This document shows positions 10,439-21,186 of a stretch of DNA of 64,000 bases, one piece after another (positions within the stretch are counted from its first letter, which is position 1; every line of letters starts with the position of its first letter). Origin of the DNA: Perkinsus olseni (lineage: Eukaryota; Perkinsozoa; Perkinsida; Perkinsidae). The stretch spans positions 1 through 64,000 of the forward strand of contig JABANP010000135.1 in assembly GCA_013115135.1 (NCBI GenBank). Direction: 5' to 3'. The notes below the pieces were generated by a model, which worked only from the letters and a program-made list of their open reading frames with translations, was not told where the DNA came from and did not search any database. A program made the position numbers and the translations under genes.

Positions 10439-11379
10439 ATGTCATGTCCAGTACCGCCACCAACAGTGTCACCGCAGCGGCTCCATAAGGCTCGTCATCC
10501 GTCTAAGTTGGACGTCGTACTGCAGCCCGACCCCCACCACTCGGAGCCGGGTTTCGTGTCACAGCTGCTGTCAGGGGGTACGGCTGCAGTCATCGGCAGG
10601 ACTTGCACCGCTCCGCTAGATAGAGTGAAGATTTTGATGCAAGTGGAAGGCCGAGCATCTGTTTTTGTTGCTTCCCGCGGTGGTTGGCTGACGGTGCTAT
10701 TGCGGACGGCCAAGGACCAAGGAATCCTCTCACTATGGAGGGGTAATATGGCCAATCTTATACGAATATTCCCAACGCAAGCACTGAGGATGACGATATT
10801 CTCACGGCTCAAGGAGCTACGGCGGAGCTATGGTGTACATACTACACAGCAGACCTTAGTACCCGCACTACTGTCCGGCATGATATCGGGGGCATCAGCC
10901 TGCGTCCTCATGTACCCTCTGGATGTTGCTAGAACGACCATGGCGGCCCAAGCCTATCAAACAACGCTGACGGCAGAGATGAGGAAGATGGTTCGGGAAG
11001 GTACTATGTTCCGAGGCCTCCTCGTGAACATGGTGGAGATAGCTCCTTACGTGGGGGTGTCACTAGGCAGCTACGATTATATGAAGGAGCGGTATGCTCA
11101 ACGACATCATAGGCTGACCGCCTGGGACAGGCTGCTCATCGGTACATGTAGCGGTATCCTAGCTGTATCCACATGTTTTCCGTTGGATACAGTACGGCGG
11201 TATATGATTGTGCATAGAGTAGGGCTGAGAGGGGCCATGATGCAGTTACTCGATGCTGGTGGGGTGAGAAGGCTCTATAGGGGCCTACCGGTGTCGGCTC
11301 TGAAGGCTGCCCCACCGCAGGCATCACCCTCATGGCTAACGATATGCTCAAGCAAGCGTTTGCTGCATTAGGACACTAA
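10439..11379 (+). CDS. Mitochondrial carrier family (SLC25) protein, intronless, with apparent 3' frame slip
   Basis: An uninterrupted frame with three repeats, each bearing the SLC25 signature P-x-D/E-x-x-K/R: TAPLDRVK near 10610, YPLDVAR near 10915 and FPLDTVRR near 11180. These proteins exchange metabolites or nucleotides across the inner mitochondrial membrane through six helices. The frame as read ends at 11371 with an atypical tail (QASPSWLTICSS). A better family-like end, GITLMANDMLKQAF, lies in another frame at 11320-11361 and stops at TAA 11377-11379. Reaching it needs a -1 (or +2) slip after LKAAP at about 11305-11320. No GT/AG pair repairs this, so it is a 1-nt indel, a sequencing error or recoding. 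The substrate cannot be assigned. The lack of introns contrasts with most neighbours. Confidence 0.85.
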
Positions 11380-11737
11380 CCAGCATTGGTTCGACATAAT
11401 AGGCTGCTAGGGCCCCCAGGCCCCGCAGCAGCCCCGCATAATAGCGTACTGCGGTGTACTACTGCAATCACAATAACAACAACACCAGCATCATCATCAC
11501 CATCTTGTATTTCAATTCGGAGAATGTGAATTATTTTAGTTGCTATCACAACGGGTAGGCCACCGTTTACCTTTGACGTTCTCAGCTTGTTCGGAAGTTC
11601 TGATGCCGCGGTCGTCATTGTGGATGAGTCTCTGCATGTGCTTGGTCTTCCTTTCAGTGGTGCTGCTCTCATGTCCATCAGCCTCAGCAGGTCACCTCGG
11701 GACTTCTCGGCTTCACGGGTTGATACCAGCACTAGCG

Positions 11738-14034
11738 ATGCTGTTGGGACCAGGGAGCTACGACCCTAGGCTGCCTACTGGCGCCCCTGTTGCGGTAAGT
11801 CCTCCAACACCCTTCAAGGGCCAAGCGTTAGTGCAGGTCCGTGAGGAGTCGAGAGATGATGGATCAATAGAAAGGATACAGCTGTGGAAGAGAGGGGCGG
11901 AGGTGCTCCGGTCGGGAGCCCCCGGCCCGAACTGTTATTCTCAGGTCCCCTTCCAGAGTTCCGAGGGCAAGTTCGCTGTCTACTCCAGGGCCATAGCGTC
12001 CAAGACCCCCGGTATGCTGCTGTTGTCCGGGTATTCTGTTGGTAATGCCATCATGTTATCAGGCCCGGGGACCTATGCGCCGGAATGTCCTCTCGGGGAC
12101 AAGGCGGCGGGTTACGGTCTCAAGTCGAGGTCAGCACGCCTAGCACCACTAGCTCATGGCAGCTCACAGTTCACGGCAAGCTCGAGTGTGCACAACCCGG
12201 GTGAGAGGCAACCTCCTTACGGGCGGGTTAGGGCTTTGGTGTCAGGTCCGGGGTCGTACTTTGAGGACGCTGCAGCTACTGCTGCTGACGCTGCTGCCTT
12301 CACGAAGATCTCAACCCCCGCTGAGGATACCTACCGAGAGGACGGCAGCGACCATACCACTTCGAAGGCTTCGACCAGGGTAAGGTCGCGCTGTCTCGAG
12401 TACTGTTGGGACAAGGTTGATCAGGAGTCGTCGGCGGTTGAGGAGACTGCTATACCAATGATGGAGTACACCGGGGATAGGGCGGATACCTGTGGCCCCG
12501 CACACTACTCTATTGAGTCAGCGAGGAGGCTCACAGCACCGGCTGTACGCAATGCACAGTGGCATAAGTACAGGGAGGAAAGGAAAGTCTTCCAGCCTAG
12601 TCACACTGTAGAGAACACCCAACCGGACCCGGTGGTGCCGGGCCCGGGGCAGTACCATCTCATGAACTACAACAACCGCAAGCTGCCGCCCCTGGGCACG
12701 AGTCAGTTCGAAGTGGAGTACCGATGGCCCATCAGATCATACCACCATCGGAGGGATCGTTCTTTGACTATGATACTTCCACAGCAGCTAATACAGTTAC
12801 CAGTGGGAAGCTTGTCTACGTCCTCTGCAGACCTCGGTCATTGTGGTCACTTCAATGCCGCCAGGGTAGCCATAGAGTCCCATAAGGCAGCAGTGGCGCC
12901 CTTCTCATCTAGCGTCCCTCGGAGCGATGCTTGGGCTCGTACAGTGGAGGCACCCTTCACTACCCCTCATACTGCCGGTCCTGGCCCTGGCTCCTACAGG
13001 CATCAGGCTTCCTCCTCATCCAAGGACGGCGTGACAGTCCTGGCCAGAGAGTGTGTTGCCAGAGCCGGTGGTGATTCTTATACGACCAGGACTATCCGAC
13101 ACAAGCTCAATGCTGTCGAGGGGGTCCATGTGCGGCGGTCAGAGGATCCCGTGGTTGCTCTGGGGGAGCATCGACGGTATTACGGTGTACACAACCCCTT
13201 GCATGTAGCGATAGTGTCCGAAGCACTTGACAATCGTCAGCCCATTAGCGCCTTCGACTCTACTGATGGTAGACCGTGTAATAAGCCTTTGCCGCAGGGG
13301 ACGCCTGGTCCCGATCAGTACGCCACTGGCGAGACATTGTCGATATCGAAGTTTGTCTCGGCGAAGGCCGCGGTGGGTCGGAAGGGGTCTTTGGCACCTG
13401 TGCCAGTCGGTATGCTGGATCGGCATTCGCGGAACGCAACACTACAGTGAAGACGCGAAGCAAGCACGAGGAGAGATCCCCGCGAGCTGCAGCGGCAGCG
13501 GTAACCCGACGAAAGGGGGTCGCTCCGCAACTGCGGTTGGTACGGGACAACTCTATGAGACGTACCGTACAAAAGCAGACTCCTAAGACCCAAGGCCCAG
13601 GCCCAGCTGCCTACAGTCCTCGTCTGTTGGAAGACCTGACATACAGTAACCCCTACAGGAATCCGAAGCAGCATCATCTCAGCTTTGGTAGCGGCAAGGA
13701 CAGGTTCGGCGGCAGCGGTGGTGTATTCTGTACAGCCAATGATGCACCTGGTCCGGGGCAGTACAGTGCTAGAGACGATCGAGGACTCGCCGTAGCCGAT
13801 ACTAGATCCAAACGCTTCGGCATAGGTGTGGTTGGCGTAGACTACACTGCGATTACCTCTACTGATGGTGAGGTAGGCCCGGGGTCTTACGAGCCTTCTG
13901 GCGGCACCGTTGCCGGTGTTAAGTCACATAACGTAACCATGAACATCCCTTGGAGTGAGCTATCCACTAAAGGGGTGGCCAGCAGCAGCAGCCGTATAGG
14001 TAGGCTCCGGTGTAGGAAGGGCCACCGTAGATGA
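11738..14034 (+). CDS. STPGR/SHIPPO-repeat protein (ODF3-like, axonemal microtubule associated)
   Basis: At least eleven Pro-Gly-Pro repeats of the SHIPPO type are visible: LGPGSYDP, APGPNCYS, SGPGTYAP, SGPGSYFE, CGPAHYSI, PGPGQYHL, GPGPGSYR, TPGPDQYA, GPGPAAYS, PGPGQYSA and GPGSYEPS, spread from 11747 to about 13890. Such proteins decorate ciliary or flagellar microtubules. I choose the ATG at 11738, immediately before the first repeat; the same frame is open further upstream with another ATG at 11603. Exon 1 runs to 13409. A 38-nt intron (GTATGC...CTACAG, 13410-13447, phase 1) restores the frame, and exon 2 starts at 13448. The frame ends at 14034, but a GTAGGC donor at 13999 could splice onward, in which case this gene may fuse with the next one. 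Presence of such a protein fits a flagellated (zoospore) stage. Confidence 0.8.
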
Positions 14035-14163
14035 GCCCGAGGTGTACCATGGCCCTTCGGCTACTACTAGTAGTACCACTTACGGTGTCCAACCTCACTT
14101 GTCTTGCGTTTTCCACGGTTTGTCCTGGGGCTCAGTCGGCGTTCGTGTACTCTGTCGGTCACT

Positions 14164-15041
14164 ATGGGAGGCCCGTCCCCTAGCAAGAAGCAGATACTCC
14201 AATCGAGTGGCATAGTACCGCAGGGGTATCGTATACTCGACAAGGCCACACTCAATAAGGTCATACCACCTCTACGAGGCTCATGTACCTCTTTCCCGTT
14301 CAGATATATTTCTCGACCTCAACAGCCGACAGCTTCAGGCCGAGACCGGTGGCTGAGGCACTGGCATGCCAGAGTGAATCGTATAAGAGGATTCATCAGA
14401 TAGATAAGGAGTTCGGGCATAGGGTCTCCCAGGCCCCTCCTTATCAGAGGTAGGTGATCATCATCGTCGAATGAAGCAACCATAGTCCGCGAGTCAGGTC
14501 CATGTGCGCCTACCACCAGGACTACATCCCTCGTCCTCTTAACGGCGTCCTCATCAATCGGGAATTATATAAGATTCATAAAGAGAACTTCGCAGGCTCT
14601 GGGGGGAATGTCTCCGGAGGATCACTCAGCTCTGATACCACATTTCGCCATTTCTATCCTCAGCACAGTGCTCGAGAGATGCTGACAGCGAGGCCGAGTC
14701 CGTGCAAGCCGGCTGTAGACACTCATATCGATGCTGAGGCCCGATTACTATTCACAGAGAGCATCACGCATGACCACTATCCTACCCCCGATACTAGTAC
14801 TGGTCTCGGGAGGCACGAAATACACAGCAGAAACAAGCCTAAAGGGGCCAGTAGGATGAGCAGGCCCACCGTGAAGTTCCCCTTCCAGGGGGCAACGTCT
14901 TATGTACGGGATTACTACGATTCTGACTTCGAGTACGTGAAGGAGACGAACATCCCACTGAGTGCTAATAATGTTGTTAAACGGTCGCAGGCTCAGGGTA
15001 TTGCTGATACCTACCTCGGTGACTTCATAACTTACATTTAG
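14164..15041 (+). CDS. Hypothetical protein directly downstream of the STPGR gene (possibly axonemal, possibly its 3' exons)
   Basis: Three exons can be followed. The first carries GGPSPSKKQILQSS and QGYRILDKATLNKVIPPL (14164 to about 14280). The second, about 14330-14450, carries RPRPVAEALACQSE and RIHQIDKEFGHRVSQAPP. After a roughly 50-nt intron (GTAGGTGATC...GAGTCAG) comes a long third exon with HQDYIPRPLNGVLINRELYK, FPFQGATSYVRDYYDSDF and a TAA at 15041. Pro/Tyr/Gly-spaced motifs such as FQGATSYVRDYYD resemble the sequence style of microtubule-binding flagellar proteins, and the neighbour is STPGR, so an axonemal role is inferred. The first intron border is uncertain. I do not recognise a named family. 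Confidence 0.55.
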
Positions 15042-15209
15042 ACGACATCCTTCTTCTGATGTTAATTCGATATTACTGCAACATTACTAGTACTACTGCT
15101 AGCGTTCATATTGTTCATGTCACCTTGATGATGTACTCACTATCACTCTTGGTGGTTGTGTTGTCAGTAAGGAAGCCCAGCTCCGCCATCGGTCTGGACC
15201 CTCTCCACA

Positions 15210-18200
15210 ATGTCCCCATCGCCATCATCGACTAAGACGAAAAATTCAATAGCAGCAGGGCCTCCCCCTACTGCGTCCTCGGGGCTACAGGAAGGATACT
15301 CAGCGGCGCAGTGGGGCCCTTGGAGGAGCCACGGTCTCCTGTTACAACAGTGCATCCGTCAACTAAAGTGGCAGGTCCGCTGCGGCCGGCATACGCAGAG
15401 TAACCTCTCCATTGTAGGATAACGCAACAACCCTGTTGAAGCTGATGGGGCAGTACGCGGCCACCAAACCACACCTCCTCGACCGAGGGGAGTTCACTCG
15501 TCTCCTCGAGGGTACTGTCGTGTACGGACAGGGCTTTCCGTGATGAGGTCCTCTTCAGATCATAGCGTACTGGATGACGATGGGCGCATAGGGGCCCAAC
15601 AGCTGTGGGATGTATTCGACAGGGATCAGGATGGCCTACTCTCCGAGACCGATCTCCTCGCTGGGTGGGCCTCTGTCGGAAGATACCTCTCGTAACCTTG
15701 GCTGACCCCAGGCTGATAGCAGTGGACCCCTTCACCCCCCATGACATCGAGGCCCCCAGTGGGATGCTGCGTATGCAGTTCATCTTCCTCTACTTCGATG
15801 AGGACAGGAATGGTCAGCTGGACCTCAAGGAGACCACAGCCCTGGTCATGCGCCTACGCCAGCTCAGAGAGGGGGAGTCGGGGCAAGAGGGCAGCAGCTG
15901 CACCCTTCGAGGATGCCTTCCTGCAGGGCGTCTTTGACCTCGTCTGAAGCCCTCACCGACCTTCGCTCCGCCTCCATAATAGAGGCCAAGGCCCTTCTAT
16001 CGGAGGCTTCTGCCTCTGCCCTTACCTACAACGTATTCTATCAAGCTGTTAAGAGGGGCACCATTGCTGGTTAGAGGACTTGCTGTGTACCTCCTCGATC
16101 TTCCCTACCGTTTGTTCTTCTTCATCAGGGACGAGCCAGATCCTCCGGGTCCCTCGGAGCTTGGCACAGCAGGCTTTGCGAAGGCGTCGCTCCGCCTCCG
16201 GTAAAACTGATGGAGCGGCCCAAACTAGCACGTAGCACTTATCACACGGCTCGAGTGAGGGGAGGGGGATGCTGAGCACCAGGCCGCCCTCCGACGGGCG
16301 GAAGAGCTCATCGTCCTCCGCGTCCTCCTCCCGGCCAGCGATGCCACCCAAGTACAAGTCACCTGAGCCAGGACCACCTCGAAGTCAGGGTAATTGTATG
16401 CAGCCAAGCATCGGGGCGGCACCCTGCTGCTACTGCTGTTAGGACGTCGTAATATGCTACACTCGAGGCCTAGCGTTATAGAGCCCTCCTTCTGTGCTGA
16501 GGGGGCTGGCGGAGTAGTGACACTCTAGTGGTGATGGGACGAGGGACCTTAGAATCTCCTCAGTTCCTCAACGGTGTTGGCCACTATTGGCCGATGGACG
16601 AGAACAAACATCGAGGGAACCATCAACAACAACAGGTGGATCCACTAGGATTCACGCAATGTCCCCGTCCTCCCTTTACAGACAGCGGCCCCTGCGGTGA
16701 GCTCTAACCCGATGATACGCCTCTCGACCAACCTAGCACAAAGGCAGAAGCGGACGGAAGTGTTCGCCCAGGAGCATCAACTCATCACACGTCTCATGGA
16801 CTTCACATCATCACCAACTCGTAACGCTCCCCCTCCTGCCATCGTCCCCCCCCACCACGCCATAGGTATCGACTGGAGTCGGCTGAATCTTTTCCCCGGT
16901 GGTGCCGAGGACATGCTGGCTATCATAGACCATGCTGTGTCCGTGCTAGCGATGGAGGACTCCCTAGTATCAGTACCATTACCCTGCCGGAGTCTATGGC
17001 GACATACATGGTCAGCTGCCTGTGGGATTCTGGTCGCTACCACCGCTGTGACGCTACTGCCACCTCTTCAGGACTTAGTACAATTCTTCAATAAGTTCTC
17101 CTGGCCTCACACTAGGAAGGGGGACATCTTCTCCATGAACTATGTCTTCCTCGGTGACTTCGTCGATCGAGGAGCCTTCTCAGTCGAGGTTGCTGCCCTC
17201 TTGCTCTCGTTGAAAGTAGTGCCTGCCTCCTCTGAGCTACTGGACGCTACTTGTTGTGGAAGGTCATCTACCCTACCAAGGTCGCACTGGTTCGTGGCAA
17301 CCATGAGGATCGGTCAATGAACGCGAATTACGGCTTCCTCGCCGGGGCCAAGCAGCGCTTTGGTGCAGTTGATGGTATGCTCACCACAATGACGTCTTTG
17401 ATGAGTGCTTCATCCTATTCAGGAGAGCTAGTGTGGGAGAGGGCCAACGAGGCCTTCGAGTATCTACCACTGGCGGCCATAGTCGAGGAGGGTCGCCACA
17501 GTGGCTCCGATGGTAGAGGCGAGGGAGGCCAGTGTCTTCCACCGGCGACCAGCCGCCGGGGTGGGGACAACGGGAGTAGCAGAGTCCTTTGCATACACGG
17601 AGGTCTGTCTGCCTCCCACCTCGCAGCCGTCTTTCATCAGTCGTCGTAGGTATCGGTGATAACATCCGCACCCTCGATGACCTATCCTCAATACCTAAGC
17701 CCATCACTATACCAGCGTGCTCAGTAGCACCAGCTGCTTCCACCGAGGAGCTCTATCCAGGTCACCGTCGCGGTCACTGCAACGTCGATAGCATCTCCCC
17801 TGTCAGGTACCACCTGCCGACGAGAGCGTGTGATCCTGGATGCCCTGTGGAGCGACCCTACCGAGAATGATAACGTAACCCTAGTCGGCACCTCTGCCTG
17901 CATGATGTTATCGAAGGTTCTCGGTGTGCATCTGTCACCGCGTGGGCAATCAACCTGTCGCTTTGGCCCTGATAGGGTCGCTGAGTTCTGTGAACGCAAT
18001 GACCTCAAACTCATCATACGAGCACATGAATGTGTGAAGAGCGGTCACGAGTAGTGATCAGTCAGTGACGGTGTTGTTGAGCGTCGAGGACGTCGTAGGT
18101 ACTTCGCCTCTGGTCTCCTTCTCACTGTATTCTCTGCTACTAACTACTGTAATGTTTACCAGAATGATGGTGCTATGATAGTGCTCGTGGTGGACCCCGA

Positions 18201-18869
18201 GACGGGAGAAGTGAGTGCAGCGGTATTCGGAGTACTCACGCCATGGTCGCTGGTATTGTAGATAGATGAACATGCACAAGTTATCAAATGTGGAGAGTCC
18301 GGGCAGGACACTTCAATAGGATGGAACCCTTCGCAGTTCCGCAACCCGTCACCCCTGCGTAACAGCGGCCGTGAAACTCGATCATCAGAGTTCTCAGCAG
18401 CAGCATCATCCGGTATGTTCCACAGTCAGGCTGCGCCGTAGCCACTTGTACTACTCCGTCCGTCTGTTGTACTTCAGGTACTTTAGGTACTGTAGTACTC
18501 GGTAACTCCGCGAGTGGATACTCCTTCCCACTCGTGTCCTCTTACCCAACCCAAAGCCCTCAGCAAAGTGAGGGGTTCTCTTGAACCTACTTGTACAACT
18601 TACTTTCATCGGGCTTTGTGTTGCCTGTCCCCCTATTGACGTTCTGTGGCCCTTGACGATGCGAGTCTAGCGTTACCTCAGGCTTCGCCACTCTACCGTC
18701 GTGGCAGTATCAGCAGCAGCAACGGCTCAACACTAGCAGTGGCACTTCTCCAGCGATGCACTCCCCTCAACAGCACCAGCAGTCGGCAATCAACTCCCAA
18801 TACCAGAATCAATTGCGTCCTGTCTCTTCAACCTCACGGCTAGGAGCGCGGCCACAACACGCTGCCTGA
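15210..18869 (+). CDS. EF-hand plus PPP-family Ser/Thr phosphatase with a PPKL/BSU1-like catalytic domain
   Basis: The 5' part (15210 to about 15870) encodes at least two EF-hand loops, DRDQDGLLSETD near 15625 and DEDRNGQLDLKE near 15800, with a DDDGRIG loop just before. A helical, Ala/Arg/Glu-rich linker follows in short exons (for example ASIIEAKALLSEASASAL near 16000). The PPP catalytic core comes next: GDIHGQ at 16998-17015, GDFVDRG near 17155, RGNHED near 17295, LCIHGG near 17590, DALWSDPTEND near 17840, LKLIIRAHE near 18010 and VFSATNYC near 18130. The WSDPTEND, FGPDRVxEFC and SATNYC blocks match kelch-type PPKL/BSU1 phosphatases better than PP1 or PP2A. The tail is Gln/Ser-rich and ends at TGA 18867-18869. 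Continuous same-strand exons support one gene, but the joins in the linker and just before GDIHGQ are not certain, so two adjacent genes remain possible. Ca2+ control is the implied function. Confidence 0.65.
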
Positions 18870-19036
18870 TACCACTCTTCTCGATAATCACACCCAAAGG
18901 GTCGTATCATTTATCATTGGTTCTTCAGCATGCTAAATCAATAGCAAGGTGAGCACCTAGCAGATTCTGTCCTGTGTTGTGTTAAGTTGGAAGTGCGGTA
19001 TCCAACTTGTCTCATAGATTGTTTTTTGAAAGATTC

Positions 19037-20111
19037 ATGAGATCCCTCTCGACGGCCCTTGTTCTGCTCTCCCTCAGCATTTTGGGCAGGGTTCGATCCG
19101 AATGCGTAAGTCTCCATCATGGCGCTTCTCGCCCTTGCGAAGCCTCACGTGCAGGTGCTCTCGGCCGAGCCAGGCAGTCAGTGCAACGGTCATGGCAAAT
19201 GCGTGAAGGCCGCTGGAGGGTCAGGGTTCATGGCCCCTTCTGATATAGGTGAATGCCAGTGTTTTAATAAGTACGATGATTGATGGAGACTAGCCGCTGC
19301 TGTGGGAAGCATGTCATCCATCGGTAGTTTTTCGGGAGCCGACTGCTCCTTGGACGAGGCAGCTCAAAAAGCAAAGCTGATGGGCGCAACTGACGGCCAA
19401 ACGACCATCCATAAGTGAGATCCTTCCCTCATTCTACTAGGTGACAACGGTGTACCCGACCTACTTATCGTAGGACTACGATAATTCACACGCAGCCCAC
19501 CGTGGTGCACCGTACTGTAGTCCACAGGACCACCATCGTCCACCACCACCCGGTAAGATACGGTAGGGTTCGTGTCCCCGTTCGCGTGGTTAGAGGCCGT
19601 TTGTGCTCTCAGGCTCCTGTGGTTGCCCCGGTTGCTCCAGTTGTAGCACCAGTTCCGGTATTCGTCCCTCCACCAGTGGCTCCTGCTCCCTCGGTCGTTG
19701 TTGAGCAGCCCAACCCCTACCCCGCTGCTGTTGGTGGCACTACTAGTGTAGTCATTATACATCACACGCCATGGTATGCCCATTGGTATACTATCCTCGT
19801 TATGGTCTTACTCGTAAGTGTCTTGCGTGAGTCGTGCGCTTCGTTATGTTCTGTGGTCAGATCATCCTCCTGGCGGTCCTCCTATACTTCCTTTGCTGTA
19901 ACGATACTTCCGATGATGAAGTCGTTGATGCCTACAGCGTAAGCCAGTGGCGGAGAGACGTCTCAGGATTTTCGTTCGTGGAATGTATTATTTTCGGCGT
20001 CTATTGGTTTCCTTTTATCAGCCCGTTGATGATACGACTACAGTAACCACTACCACATACGTGACTCAGAGTGCTCCAGCGAATCAGCAAGCCATAGTGG
20101 TGCGTCAATGA
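19037..20111 (+). CDS. Secreted-type, single-pass membrane protein with EGF-like domain and His/Thr/Val- and Pro/Val-rich stalk
   Basis: Exon 1 (19037-19105) encodes a signal peptide (MRSLSTALVLLSLSILGRV...). Exon 2 starts at 19155 and carries CNGHGKC and GECQC. After a GTACGA donor at 19271 and a 57-nt intron, exon 3 (from 19328) gives FSGADCS, completing six cysteines in EGF spacing. The stalk has a Thr/Val/His-rich part (VVHRTVVHRTTIVHHHP) and a Pro/Val/Ala-rich part (APVVAPVAPVVAPVPVFVPP). A transmembrane helix follows (YTILVMVLL joined by an intron to IILLAVLLYFLCC), then an acidic NDTSDDEVVDAY cytosolic tail ending with a Thr/Val/Gln segment and TGA at 20109-20111. The layout is that of a type I surface protein or adhesin. 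No close family is recognised. Confidence 0.7.
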
Positions 20112-20166
20112 GAGCTCCGCTGCAGAGGAGAGCTGTCCTTGATAGTGTGCCCAAACTCTCAGGGAA

Positions 20167-20436
20167 CTATTGTTCGATAACGGTCTTCACTCGACGGTGT
20201 GTTTCCTTCATCATTTGAGCATGTGTTGGGTTCTGAGTGCAGAATAGATCCTCGATGATAGACCGCACATCAAACGCGGTGATCGAGTCGCGGCGCGCCT
20301 GTCGTGACAAATCTTCTTGCCCACTGATTCTACGGATGAACCCCACCATCACGGAAATGAAATTGCGCTGGACAGTCACTCTACGGACTACTCGAAACAT
20401 CCCCTCCCAATGCTCGAATCTCATCACCTTGATCAA
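20167..20436 (-). CDS. Small hypothetical protein, helical and basic
   Basis: An 89-codon minus-strand frame ending at TAG 20167-20169. The middle and end look coded: RNFISVMVGFIRRISGQEDL, FDVRSIIEDLF and MMKETHRRVKTVIEQ are amphipathic and lack low-complexity artefacts. The upstream part is better in a neighbouring frame (KLSQALTGKTAPLDQGDEIR, about 20485-20425), which could join through a short GTTTCG...TCCAG intron. The true start would then be further right. It lies convergent to the EGF gene, with only 55 bp between stop codons. No family recognised. Confidence 0.35.
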   Translation of the reverse strand: MIKVMRFEHWEGMFRVVRRVTVQRNFISVMVGFIRRISGQEDLSRQARRDSITAFDVRSIIEDLFCTQNPTHAQMMKETHRRVKTVIEQ

Positions 20437-20509
20437 GAGGAGCCGTCTTACCAGTTAACGCTTGCGAGAGTTTCTGAAGGAGTAGTTGTGAAGTTAGAAG
20501 GGTGGTAAC

Positions 20510-21186
20510 TAGTAGGTCTCGTCTGCTCTCTTCCTGTTCCTAACAACAGTTACTTCTCGATGTCGATAGGGCTCTTCCGTACGATGTATCGTGGTATGCA
20601 TCCGTAGTCTAGCGGGTGCATATGTAAGAGGGTTCGTATATACATCTCAGTAGCCTGCTCAGCTCGAGTAGCGAAGAGACCAGGCTCGCGGAGGCGAGAA
20701 CTGATATCAATATCTTCGTGAGAATCTCAGTCCTCTGCAGCGAGAAATAATTATTTACTGAAGAAGTTTTAAATTCATCCCCAACAGAAAGCTCGTCGAA
20801 CGTAGAATGCTTGGATAGATTATGCCAATCCTAATTCGCTCCGCGGGTTCTCCTGATGATCAACGATCAATCTCAGTGATCTTGATTCTCGAGAGCATAC
20901 TCGAGGAAAACTCTCCTCCTCCAGCGATGACCCAACCTAGATGAATATCTCACATACCGGTATCCACTTGACGACACAACACACAGTAGGATTGTAGAGA
21001 ATTCCTCGACATAGAGAATCACTCACCACCCATGGAGGGAGCTAAGTCTCTCTCCTATCATCTACTACGGAAACAACAGTTGTTGCAATTGTTATAAAAC
21101 AATTCAAAAGTGTCACTCGTCGGTCCTTATGGTGCTGTAGCAATAGAAAATGCACAAGCGTCTGCTGATGATGACAGTTCGTCTTC
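20510..21186. other. Intergenic stretch downstream of V-ATPase B
   Basis: No convincing gene on either strand. It contains a run of CTCGAG/CTCGCGGAGGCGAG-type words at about 20655-20705, and the likely 3' UTR of the minus-strand V-ATPase gene adjoins its right end. A tRNA A-box-like word at 20603-20614 was examined and rejected. Confidence 0.4.

Noticed and set aside
11590..11770. A +1 frame change at the start of the STPGR gene (a second open frame ends at 11769)
   Set aside because: An in-frame ATG at 11738 just before the first repeat gives a simple start, so no shift is needed.
19271..19327. A possible non-canonical GA-AG intron in the EGF gene
   Set aside because: On recounting the T run at 19328-19332 the phase fits a normal GT-AG intron starting GTACGA at 19271.
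20603..20640. A-box-like word TAGTCTAGCGGG followed by a GGGTTCG word
   Set aside because: Spacing of about 25 nt is too short and the second word diverges from a B-box; no stems form.
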